Source of the DNA: JBGSMF01 sp041740315
GTDB lineage: Bacteria; Chloroflexota; Anaerolineae; Fen-1058
Reading direction: 5' to 3'
DNA: 6,978 nucleotides
Assembly (NCBI GenBank): GCA_041740315.1
Contig: JBGSMF010000010.1
Span: 1-6,978 of the forward strand
Of the stretch, positions 1 to 5,998 are shown one piece after another. Every line of letters begins with the position of its first letter. The stretch's first letter is position 1. The position numbers were made by a program, and so were the translations under genes. A model generated the notes under the pieces. That model made no database searches and was not told the DNA's origin. It was given only the letters and a program-made list of their open reading frames with translations.

Positions 1-122
1 GTAACTGCTCACCCTCCCGCAGGTTTGAACGTTTTTGGATGTGCAAATACACTTGACCAGGATCACCAGCCCGCCCAGGCAGCCAATTTTGTAACCTGCG
101 GGAGGGTAGGCTGAGTAATTAC
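1..122. repeat. Inverted-repeat element, MITE-like (left end at window edge)
   Basis: The two ends form an imperfect terminal inverted repeat: GTAACTGCTCA at 1-11 matches the reverse complement of the last 11 bases at 112-122 in 9 of 11 positions. An inner perfect 14-bp arm follows (12-25 pairs with 93-106), with 5 unpaired bases at 107-111 on the right side and a 67-base interior. No open reading frame is present. The outer ends resemble those of the 62-bp element at 2910-2971 (GTAACTACTC), so both probably belong to one family of small non-autonomous elements. The left flank lies outside the window, so a target duplication cannot be seen. As RNA it would fold into a long hairpin just upstream of metG. 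Confidence 0.6.
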
Positions 123-168
123 GTTGAATGACGTTTGAGTAGCATTTGAATAACGATGGAGTCGTGCA

Positions 169-1731
169 ATGAGCGAAGCGAATGAAGCGAATGAAGCGAA
201 TGAAGCATTTTATGTGACTACACCCATCTACTATGTCAATGATGAGCCGCACTTGGGCCATGCCTATACAACTATCCTGGCCGATGTGCTGGCGCGCTAT
301 GCACGATTGCGTGGCCAGGCAACCTTTTTTCTCACCGGCACGGATGAGCATGGCCAGAAGGTGCAAGAGGCAGCCCGGCGTATGGGGGTGTCGCCTCAAG
401 CGCATGCTGATGAGATGGTGGAGCGTTTCCAAAAAGTTTGGCAGTATTTACACATCTCAAATGATGATTTCATTCGCACCACACAGCCTCGGCATATTCG
501 CATAGTCAAAGCGGTTTTACAGCATTTGTGGGATAAGGGCGATATTTATTTGGGGAGTTATCAAGGATGGTATTGTGTGCCTGATGAGCGATTTTGGACC
601 GAAAAAGATTTGGTCGAGGGCAATTGCCCCGATTGCAAACGGCCTGTCGAGCAAATTGCCGAATCTAATTATTTTTTTCGGATGAGCGCCTATCAGGATT
701 GGCTTGTAGAGTACATCAACACTCATCCTGGTTTTATCCAGCCTGACTATCGCCGCAACGAAGTGCTGGGCTTTTTGCGCCAGCCGCTGGGTGACCTGTG
801 CATCTCTCGTCCGACCAGCCGCCTCAGTTGGGGTATAGCTTTGCCGTTTGACGCCAATTATGTTACCTATGTGTGGTTTGATGCGCTTATCAATTACATC
901 ACTGTGGCTGGTTACTTGTCTGATGAGGAGCGTTTCAATTGCTTGTGGCCACAGGCCATGCATCTCGTTGGCAAAGATATTCTTATAGCGCATAGCGTTT
1001 ATTGGCCCACCATGCTTCATGCGGCTGGGTTATCTCAGCCTAAAACAATCTTTGCGCATGGCTGGTGGGTTATCGAGGGAACCAAGATGTCCAAGTCGTT
1101 GGGCAATGTGGTCAAGCCGCTTGATTTGGCCGAGGTTTATGGCGTGGATGCTTTTCGATATTTTCTCATGCGCGACATGACACTGGGACGAGACGCCGAT
1201 TTCGATGAAACCCGCTTGGCGCACCGCTACAATGGCGATTTGGCAAATGATCTGGGCAACTTGCTTCACCGCTTGGTCAACATGGTCGGGCGATATTTTG
1301 ATGGCTTTATTCCGGCGCCAGGCGAATTCACGGCCCAAGAAATTGCTCTCAAGAATCGCTGTGAAGCCTTGATCCCCCAAGGGTTAGAATTGGTAGGAAA
1401 CTTGGCGCTTAATGAGGCTTTGGCTCAGGTCATGGCTGCAATCGGTGAGATTAACCGTTATGTGGAACAAGCTGCTCCTTGGCGTCTTGCCAAATCGGGT
1501 CAGACCGCAAGAGTGGCAACCGTTCTCTATTGCGCTGCTGAAGCTTTGCGCCTGGTTTCACTTTTGCTGCAGCCGGTGTTGCCAGAACGAATGGCCGAGT
1601 TATGGCAACGCCTGGGTTGGTGCCCTCCCAACTTGCTGAAAGATGGATTAATGTGGGGTGGCCTTTTGCCGGGTTCTCGTGTGCTTGCTGCCGCGCCGCT
1701 TTTTCCGCGAGATGTCGTGCAAGCTGCCTAG
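169..1731 (+). CDS. metG: Methionyl-tRNA synthetase, short form (520 aa)
   Basis: Cytoplasmic class I aminoacyl-tRNA synthetase that charges tRNA-Met with methionine using ATP; needed for initiation and elongation. The Rossmann catalytic core starts at about residue 14 with the HIGH motif as HLGH (28-31). The KMSKS motif is intact at 306-310 (GTKMSKSLGN). A zinc-knuckle insert lies at about 133-170, and the helical anticodon-binding domain runs from about residue 350 to the end. Trp236 (YVWFDA) and His275 lie where methionine-pocket residues are expected. At 520 residues it matches bacterial MetRS forms without the C-terminal tRNA-binding (Trbp111-like) domain. ATG 169 is preceded by GGAG at 158-161 with a 7-nt spacer. 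Two oddities: residues 3-13 are an EAN repeat ahead of the core, and the knuckle ligands read Cys136, Asp139, Cys153, Cys156, so one expected Cys is Asp. Assignment is secure. Confidence 0.97.
   Translation: MSEANEANEANEAFYVTTPIYYVNDEPHLGHAYTTILADVLARYARLRGQATFFLTGTDEHGQKVQEAARRMGVSPQAHADEMVERFQKVWQYLHISNDDFIRTTQPRHIRIVKAVLQHLWDKGDIYLGSYQGWYCVPDERFWTEKDLVEGNCPDCKRPVEQIAESNYFFRMSAYQDWLVEYINTHPGFIQPDYRRNEVLGFLRQPLGDLCISRPTSRLSWGIALPFDANYVTYVWFDALINYITVAGYLSDEERFNCLWPQAMHLVGKDILIAHSVYWPTMLHAAGLSQPKTIFAHGWWVIEGTKMSKSLGNVVKPLDLAEVYGVDAFRYFLMRDMTLGRDADFDETRLAHRYNGDLANDLGNLLHRLVNMVGRYFDGFIPAPGEFTAQEIALKNRCEALIPQGLELVGNLALNEALAQVMAAIGEINRYVEQAAPWRLAKSGQTARVATVLYCAAEALRLVSLLLQPVLPERMAELWQRLGWCPPNLLKDGLMWGGLLPGSRVLAAAPLFPRDVVQAA
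178..204 (+). repeat. 9-bp tandem repeat inside the 5' end of metG
   Basis: Three exact copies of GCGAATGAA followed by a partial fourth (GCA) encode the EANEANEANEA stretch at the MetRS N-terminus. The unit is a multiple of three, so slippage would lengthen or shorten the protein without shifting the frame. The segment precedes the first conserved residues of the enzyme and is probably a disordered tail. Confidence 0.8.
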
Positions 1732-1777
1732 CAAGTTGACCTGAGAGAAAATCGGTGTAAACTAGCAAATTGATCTG
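1728..1777 (+). promoter_or_regulatory. Pair of 16-bp direct repeats around the ABC ATPase promoter
   Basis: The sequence CTAGCAAGTTGACCTG (1728-1743) recurs as CTAGCAAATTGATCTG (1762-1777), 14 of 16 identical and 34 bp apart start to start. The first copy contains the metG stop codon and the candidate -35 box. The second covers the end of the -10 box and the expected transcription start. Such placement fits a regulator binding two sites that bracket the promoter, but the regulator is unknown. A simple local duplication is the alternative. Confidence 0.45.
1736..1763 (+). promoter_or_regulatory. Candidate sigma70-type promoter for the ABC ATPase gene
   Basis: TTGACC (1736-1741) and TAAACT (1758-1763) are separated by 16 bp in the 54-bp gap after metG. 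Transcription would start near 1770, giving a leader of about 16 nt. This suggests the ATPase gene can be expressed independently of metG, although read-through is also possible because no terminator is visible between them. Confidence 0.5.
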
Positions 1778-1785
1778 GGAATACC

Positions 1786-2868
1786 ATGCCTGAATCTCTT
1801 CTTATTGCTGAGCAAATTTGCAAGTCGTTTGGTGAAACGCCTGTCCTGCGCGATGTCAGTTTCCGTGTCGCTCAGGGCGAGGTGGTGTGTTTGCTTGGCC
1901 CTTCGGGTTGCGGCAAAACAACCTTACTGTATATCATTGCAGGGCTAGAGCAAGCCGATAGCGGCCGCGTGTTAGTTGAAGGAGCCGATATCTCTACCAT
2001 GCCTGTGCATCGGCGCGGTTTTGGGTTGATGTTTCAAGATTGGGCTTTGTTTCCACATAAAAATGTTTATGACAATGTGGCATTTGGATTACGCATGGCC
2101 GGCCTACCCCAGGCGCAAATCGAGGCGCGAGTGCGCGCAGTGTTGGAGATGGTGGGGTTGTCACAATTCAAAGGTCGCGATGTCAATCAGCTCTCTGGTG
2201 GCGAACAGCAGCGAGTGGCCTTGGCGCGCAGCCTGGCCCCGCGCCCGCGTTTGTTGATGCTGGATGAGCCGCTAGGCAGCCTGGACCGAGCCTTGCGCGA
2301 ACGGTTGATGAATGAACTGCGCGATATTCTCAAGCAGGTGGGACAAACATCGCTCTATGTAACACACGACCAGCACGAGGCTTTTGCTATTGCCGACAGA
2401 GTGATTATCATGGGCGGAGGGCGGGTGCTGCAAGAGGGCACGCCCATCCAGGTATATCGGCATCCGGCCTGTGCAGAGGTGGCGCAGTTTTTGGGAATGA
2501 ACAACTTGTTGCTGGGCCATGTTCTGGATACAGTGAGGGGAGAGGTGCAGGTTAAAACGCCTTTGGGCAAGCTTGGATTTAAACTAGAGCAGCAATGCCA
2601 AATTGGTGAAAATGTGATTGTGTTAATCCGCCCAGAAGCAGCCACTGTGATACCTGACGTGGGGCAAGATTGTCTGAATGAACTGGCTGGAACTTTGGTC
2701 AGCACTTCGTTTCGCGGTGATCATCAACTTGTTGTTGTTCAGGCCAATCAGGGTGTTAGATTGAGTTTTACCATGGAGGCCACGGTATCTCTGCCCTCTC
2801 CAGGCCAGCGTATATGCTTACACTTTGAAAGTGAGGCTCTGATGTGTTTCCCAGTGAAGCAAAGGTAG
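1786..2868 (+). CDS. ABC transporter ATP-binding protein, PotA/FbpC/ThiQ-like
   Basis: Cytoplasmic ATPase subunit of an import-type ABC transporter; it hydrolyses ATP to drive uptake through partner permeases. The nucleotide-binding domain spans about residues 5-240: Walker A GPSGCGKTT (38-46), Q-loop Gln84 (MFQDWALFPH), signature LSGGEQ (136-141), Walker B LLMLDEP (156-162), D-loop SLD (165-167) and switch His194 (THD). The C-terminal third, with IRPEAATVI near 281-289, has the look of a TOBE-type substrate-sensing or regulatory domain. The 360-residue length fits the polyamine, iron(III), thiamine and related MOI-type importers. Sequence alone does not settle the substrate. No permease or binding-protein gene lies next to it, so it probably works with subunits encoded elsewhere. 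A short GGGA at 1777-1780 precedes ATG 1786. Confidence 0.92.
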   Translation: MPESLLIAEQICKSFGETPVLRDVSFRVAQGEVVCLLGPSGCGKTTLLYIIAGLEQADSGRVLVEGADISTMPVHRRGFGLMFQDWALFPHKNVYDNVAFGLRMAGLPQAQIEARVRAVLEMVGLSQFKGRDVNQLSGGEQQRVALARSLAPRPRLLMLDEPLGSLDRALRERLMNELRDILKQVGQTSLYVTHDQHEAFAIADRVIIMGGGRVLQEGTPIQVYRHPACAEVAQFLGMNNLLLGHVLDTVRGEVQVKTPLGKLGFKLEQQCQIGENVIVLIRPEAATVIPDVGQDCLNELAGTLVSTSFRGDHQLVVVQANQGVRLSFTMEATVSLPSPGQRICLHFESEALMCFPVKQR

Positions 2869-2901
2869 AGATTGCGTTTTGCTCACTTTTTGTATATCAT
2901 T

Positions 2902-2979
2902 AGCATGTTGTAACTACTCAGCAGCCTGAGCGGAGCGCCGCGTAGTCGAAGGTTGCAGGCCGAGTAGTTACAGCATGTT
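2902..2979. mobile_element. 62-bp MITE-like element with 8-bp target duplication
   Basis: The element occupies 2910-2971. Its ends are a perfect 10-bp inverted repeat, GTAACTACTC (2910-2919) and GAGTAGTTAC (2962-2971). An inner pairing, GCCTG with CAGGC (2956-2960), extends the stem past a small bulge. It is flanked on both sides by the exact 8-bp direct repeat AGCATGTT (2902-2909 and 2972-2979), as expected for a target-site duplication. No protein is encoded. It lies in the gap between the ABC ATPase gene and tpx, where the hairpin could also act on transcript ends. The end sequence resembles that of the repeat at 1-122. Confidence 0.7.
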
Positions 2980-2997
2980 AATCTATCTTTTAGAGAG

Positions 2998-3002
2998 GGA
3001 GG
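2998..3002 (+). promoter_or_regulatory. Ribosome binding site deciding the tpx start
   Basis: GGAGG at 2998-3002, inside AGGGAGG, is followed by TTG ATG ATG (3003-3011). Spacing to the second ATG at 3009 is 6 nt, to the first ATG (3006) 3 nt, and to the TTG (3003) zero. The second ATG is therefore the best-placed start. The product differs by only one or two residues whichever start is used. Confidence 0.65.
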
Positions 3003-3008
3003 TTGATG

Positions 3009-3536
3009 ATGACAATCGAGAGAGCAGGCGGTGTGACACTCAAAGGGAATCCATTGACTGTGATTGGCCCCAAGCTAAAGGTTGGAGACAAGGCTCCAGA
3101 AGTGGCTGTGAATGTTGATGTCTTTGCTCAAAAGTATCTGCATATTTTGGGCGATACAGTTGCCAAAGTGCGGCTGGTCAGTGTTGTGCCTTCGCTGGCA
3201 ACCGGTATTTGCGATGCTCAAACGAGGCGATTCAATCAAGAGGCTGCAAGCCTGGGCGACAGGGTGGCTATCATCACCATTAGCGCCGATTTGCCTTTTG
3301 CGCAGGCTAGCTGGTGCGCAGCGGCTGGGATTGATAAAGTGCAACTGGCCTCTGACCACAAGGCCATGGCCTTTGGCGATGCTTATGGCACACATATCAA
3401 GGAGCTTCGCCTAGACCAGCGAGCCATTTTTGTCATTGATTCACAGGACATCATCCAGTACATTGAATATGTGCCCGAGATTGCCCAACATCCAAATTAC
3501 GAGGCCGCGCTCGCCGCAGTGAAAAAACTCTTGTAG
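3009..3536 (+). CDS. tpx: Thiol peroxidase (Tpx-type peroxiredoxin)
   Basis: Thioredoxin-fold peroxidase that reduces hydrogen peroxide and organic hydroperoxides at a reactive cysteine, with thioredoxin as the usual reductant. Numbered from the upstream TTG (3003), the peroxidatic Cys is C70 in PSLATGICDAQTRRF and the resolving Cys is C105 in ADLPFAQASWC. This is the two-Cys arrangement of Tpx, and the Thr and Arg of the active site (T67, R75 or R76) are present. The typical Tpx endings AIFVID (141-146) and YIEYVPEI (153-160) are also intact. About 175 residues is slightly longer than E. coli Tpx (168 aa). The start was chosen from the ribosome site; TTG 3003 and ATG 3006 remain possible. 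It follows a mobile repeat and is followed 25 bp later by a membrane-protein gene that may be co-transcribed. Complete and probably active. Confidence 0.95.
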   Translation: MTIERAGGVTLKGNPLTVIGPKLKVGDKAPEVAVNVDVFAQKYLHILGDTVAKVRLVSVVPSLATGICDAQTRRFNQEAASLGDRVAIITISADLPFAQASWCAAAGIDKVQLASDHKAMAFGDAYGTHIKELRLDQRAIFVIDSQDIIQYIEYVPEIAQHPNYEAALAAVKKLL

Positions 3537-3561
3537 ACCCAATGCCTTTCAAATCACATAG

Positions 3562-3963
3562 ATGTCCCACCCCGTTGTATTAGATTTTGGCGCGCCGCAG
3601 GTAGCTTTTACCTTTGGTATTTGCGTTTTAATCCTGTTTGTGCCAATTTTCATAATTGAGGCAATTATACTCAGATGCCTGAAATGGGGATCGCTGAAAA
3701 ATGTGTTGCTGGATTCACTTGTTGTGAATATGATCTCAACAGTGCTTGGATTGGCATTTGTGGTGCCAATCGAGCAATTTATCTTTGGGTGGTTGGCTGG
3801 CTGGGGGCTTTCGGTGGTCATTGAGGGAGGTGCTTTGGTGTTGCTAAAGCGCCACTCTTTTGCGCGAACATTCTTTGCTGTTCTTGCGGCCAATTTTTCG
3901 AGCTATGCTTGGTTGGTGGGTTTGATCTATCTTTTGGCAGGCCGGCAGAGTTATTTCCGATAA
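3562..3963 (+). CDS. Four-helix membrane protein of unknown function
   Basis: I do not recognise this 133-residue protein. It is strongly hydrophobic, with four likely membrane helices at about residues 17-37, 47-71, 73-95 and 103-126. Two conspicuous points are Glu88 in VVIEGGALVLL, within the third helix, and an ANFSSYAW stretch (109-116) in the fourth. The N-terminus (MSHPVVLDF) has no cleavable signal. ATG 3562 starts 25 bp after the tpx stop with no clear Shine-Dalgarno sequence, so the start is less certain; co-transcription with tpx is likely on spacing. Its last 13 bases, including the stop, overlap the 3' end of the convergent KTSC gene. Hydropathy pattern and position support a real gene. 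Function is unknown. Confidence 0.75.
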   Translation: MSHPVVLDFGAPQVAFTFGICVLILFVPIFIIEAIILRCLKWGSLKNVLLDSLVVNMISTVLGLAFVVPIEQFIFGWLAGWGLSVVIEGGALVLLKRHSFARTFFAVLAANFSSYAWLVGLIYLLAGRQSYFR

Positions 3964-4172
3964 TGCAGCTCAAAGCTTGGGTATTTGCCAATGATTTTGG
4001 CTCGCATGTACCTGCCTTTGGACTCTGCTTTCATCAGGCTGGCGTATTCTTCCGGCGGCACGCCTTCGTAAAAATAGGCTTTTCCGCTGCCAAAAACAAC
4101 TTCGAGCCTTTGCGCCTTTTTATCATAGCCGATAATCTGCACCATGCTGGAATCAACTTCGCTCAATTCCAT
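3951..4172 (-). CDS. Small KTSC-domain protein
   Basis: Encodes about 73 residues, essentially one KTSC domain (named for its occurrence at the C-terminus of some lysyl-tRNA synthetases; molecular role unclear, possibly nucleic-acid or protein binding). Recognisable features are EVDSSMVQIIGYD near the start, LEVVFGSGKAYFYEGVP in the middle and SKGRYMRAKIIGKYP near the end. An upstream in-frame ATG (4190) directly follows the stop codon of the preceding gene. I prefer ATG 4172 because GGGAG (4181-4185) lies 8 nt before it; the longer form would add six residues (MPGEIT). It is downstream in an operon with the DUF2207-type gene and is probably translationally coupled to it. Its 3' end overlaps the convergent membrane-protein gene. 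Confidence 0.85.
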   Translation of the reverse strand: MELSEVDSSMVQIIGYDKKAQRLEVVFGSGKAYFYEGVPPEEYASLMKAESKGRYMRAKIIGKYPSFELHYRK

Positions 4173-4180
4173 AGTTATTT

Positions 4181-4185
4181 CTCCC
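4181..4185 (-). promoter_or_regulatory. Ribosome binding site deciding the KTSC gene start
   Basis: On the minus strand GGGAG is followed after 8 nt by ATG at 4172. The site lies inside the short stretch after the upstream gene's stop (4193-4191). An ATG at 4190 abuts that stop but has no ribosome site of its own that I can see, so it would depend on ribosomes finishing the upstream gene. Confidence 0.6.
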
Positions 4186-4190
4186 GGCAT

Positions 4191-5945
4191 TTAGAAAGAT
4201 GATACGCAAGCCGAGTGGCACGCGCTATGGCAAGCAGAATGGCAGTTGCAGGCGCTGTGGCAGGCGCTGTGGCAATTGCTGTGCACGCATGCGCTGTGGC
4301 AAGCATCGTGAACACAGGCGCTGTGGCAGGCACTGTGACAGGCGCTGTGGCAGGCATCGTACCCCTGCGCCTTAGACTGTGGAGGCTCGATCCCCAACAT
4401 CCGGTCTACAAAGCCTGTGGTAGAGGCAGCCAGGTTTTCTATCCGCGAAGCGACTGTAGAGGATACCCCCTCCAATAATCCGGCAGCTTGGTCTGCCATA
4501 GAAACGATGGGCGCCCCCGTTGAGGAAGGTTGCCATGCGGCGCTGCCTTGCGGTGTTGCAACGACCGGCCTGTAATGATCCGAAAGCATGCCCCACATCC
4601 ACACATCGCCCAAAGTTGGCCGAGAGGGCAGGGGAGTGCGCTCCCAGGCATCCCAGGCAGTATCTGCTCGTTCGACGTATGTTTGGCGGGTCTTTTTTAT
4701 ATCGGCATCCCATAGTTTGGGCTGCATTTTTGCGGAAATCTGTTTCATGACGCGCTCAATTGCTTCCTTGGGCAATGTGCCATCATCGGCAATCCCCTCC
4801 AGCAGGGCTTTCTCATAGTCTTCAGTGGCTGCAGCTTGGTTGGCAATAGTCAATTGTAGTGGGTTGCGGTTGACGACTTCCACTGCCCCTTTGTTAACTA
4901 ATCCTGCCAGCACCAAGGTCAGAGCCTTGGAAGTATTGCCAATATAGAGGGCCGCTTCAATGGCCGATAACTCGGGCACTTGACCAGCTTTTTCAAAGGT
5001 TTCCACCTCGATCTCTGGCGATTGGTAGATGGCTGGGGCCTTTTTGGGTGAAGCGCGGTAGACAAAAACCACAAATACTCCCAACGCTGCCAGCAAGCCG
5101 CCGCAGCCGAATATCGACAAAGTGGTCAACAAAGCAAGCCGGTTGTCTTGCTCGGTGTTTGGCGGTGGCGTAGGCTCTACTGGGGCCAGGTCGCTGACGG
5201 GCGTGTGCTTGGGCGAAGGGGTGGGAATTTGGGCAAAGTAGCGTGAAGGCACGTACAGTCGTGGAACAAAGTGATAATTTGACGGCACGTTCTTTTTAGA
5301 GATATAGACCGATAGATACGTTTTGTCCGACGCCTCGTCAGGCGTGGGATAGTATACCCAGCGGTCGAATGAGTCAATGGTCGTTTGCTCCGTCACAAGG
5401 CCAACCTCGTCTACAATGGCGTCTGTGACTTGCTCTGGCTGAGTGATGTCGGCCGGCAATTCCACCGGCAAAATAAAGCGCACCATCTCTTCGCCGATGG
5501 GCAGGTTCCACTGGATGGGCGCCCAACTGACAACGTGGAACGATGTACCTTGAATGGTTGTTGTATCAATTGGCCCGGCTACGTCGTAGCGAATGGTCAT
5601 CGTATATGTTTCGCCGGACCGAGTGGAAAAGCCAAAAGGAACAGTGTAAAAGCCATTGCCTTTGCTAGAGAGCGACAACTTGCTGTCCTTGCCATCGCTG
5701 CCTTCAATCTGGGCTGTTCGTATGAGGTGGCCTGCATCCAGCGGGCCCAATGTGGTGATACGATCTCGGCCCTCTGTTTCCAGAAAAGTGAGCTTGTAAG
5801 TGATGCCAAGGCTGCCATCGCTCTTGATTGTTACCTGGCTATCAATCCTGACAAGCTCTGGTGGCCCAGCCGCATAGGCCAAGTTCGGCGCAAGCAACAG
5901 CAAGAGCGTGATGCACACCGGCATAATTCGCAAAGCGGTTTTCAT
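4191..5945 (-). CDS. DUF2207-type membrane protein with Cys-His repeat tail
   Basis: A 584-residue membrane protein resembling the DUF2207 family; biological function unknown. A Sec signal peptide (about 1-25, ending AYA) leads into an exported beta-rich domain (27-235) with the family-style pattern IDSQVTIKSDGSLGITYKL, then WAPIQWNLPI (141-150). A Pro-rich linker (240-263) precedes one membrane helix (270-296), closed by YRASPKK. The rest should be cytoplasmic: a mixed domain (310-455, with LSAIEAALYIGNTSKALTLV), a loosely conserved stretch, then residues 530-584 with 13 Cys and 11 His, mostly as CHSA units. No catalytic motif is visible. ATG 5945 has AAGGTAAGG just upstream, a good promoter, and starts a proper signal peptide. 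It is first in an operon with the KTSC gene. Family assignment rests on domain architecture and remembered motifs, so treat the name as probable. Confidence 0.85.
   Translation of the reverse strand: MKTALRIMPVCITLLLLLAPNLAYAAGPPELVRIDSQVTIKSDGSLGITYKLTFLETEGRDRITTLGPLDAGHLIRTAQIEGSDGKDSKLSLSSKGNGFYTVPFGFSTRSGETYTMTIRYDVAGPIDTTTIQGTSFHVVSWAPIQWNLPIGEEMVRFILPVELPADITQPEQVTDAIVDEVGLVTEQTTIDSFDRWVYYPTPDEASDKTYLSVYISKKNVPSNYHFVPRLYVPSRYFAQIPTPSPKHTPVSDLAPVEPTPPPNTEQDNRLALLTTLSIFGCGGLLAALGVFVVFVYRASPKKAPAIYQSPEIEVETFEKAGQVPELSAIEAALYIGNTSKALTLVLAGLVNKGAVEVVNRNPLQLTIANQAAATEDYEKALLEGIADDGTLPKEAIERVMKQISAKMQPKLWDADIKKTRQTYVERADTAWDAWERTPLPSRPTLGDVWMWGMLSDHYRPVVATPQGSAAWQPSSTGAPIVSMADQAAGLLEGVSSTVASRIENLAASTTGFVDRMLGIEPPQSKAQGYDACHSACHSACHSACVHDACHSACVHSNCHSACHSACNCHSACHSACHSACVSSF
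4194..4358 (-). repeat. Degenerate 12-bp coding repeat (Cys-His-Ser-Ala tail)
   Basis: The last 55 codons of the DUF2207-type gene contain about nine CHSA tetrapeptide units in three blocks, broken by VHDA, VHSN and an extra NC. The core 12-bp unit is GCCTGCCACAGC. Copies near the 3' end use other codons for the same residues (GCT, GCG; TCT, TCG; CAT), so the peptide pattern is kept while the DNA has drifted. Tandem duplication probably built the array. Confidence 0.85.
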
Positions 5946-5972
5946 CGTACCTTACCTTTCGTGTGCGCAGAT

Positions 5973-5998
5973 GTGATACTCTGCTATTATTGTATCAC
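5973..5998. promoter_or_regulatory. Operator-like palindrome over the leftward promoter
   Basis: GTGATAC (5973-5979) and GTATCAC (5992-5998) form a perfect 7-bp dyad with a 12-bp spacer, the size of a site for a dimeric helix-turn-helix repressor. It covers the -10 box and the expected start of the minus-strand transcript, so binding there would block the DUF2207-KTSC operon. The regulator is not encoded in this window. Confidence 0.45.

Noticed and set aside
517..1020. 167-codon minus-strand frame inside metG
   Set aside because: It lies wholly opposite conserved synthetase sequence and shows no domain or ribosome site; it is a shadow of metG.
2910..2971. Rho-independent terminator for the ABC ATPase gene
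   Set aside because: The hairpin is strong but is followed by AGCATGTT rather than a T run, and the target duplication explains it better as an inserted element.
2953..2982. Promoter for tpx built from TTGCAG in the mobile element and GTTAAT beside it
   Set aside because: Both boxes match consensus poorly and the 18-bp spacing is not decisive, so I could not support it, though an element-borne promoter remains possible.
4194..4358. 12-bp direct repeats as a CRISPR-like or non-coding tandem array
   Set aside because: The repeats lack unique spacers, are in frame with a long signal-peptide protein, and vary mainly at synonymous positions, so a coding repeat explains them.
4194..4358. CHSACH units as c-type heme attachment sites (C-x3-C-H)
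   Set aside because: The units follow every four residues, too tight for separate hemes, and the predicted topology puts them in the cytoplasm, where c-type heme attachment does not occur.
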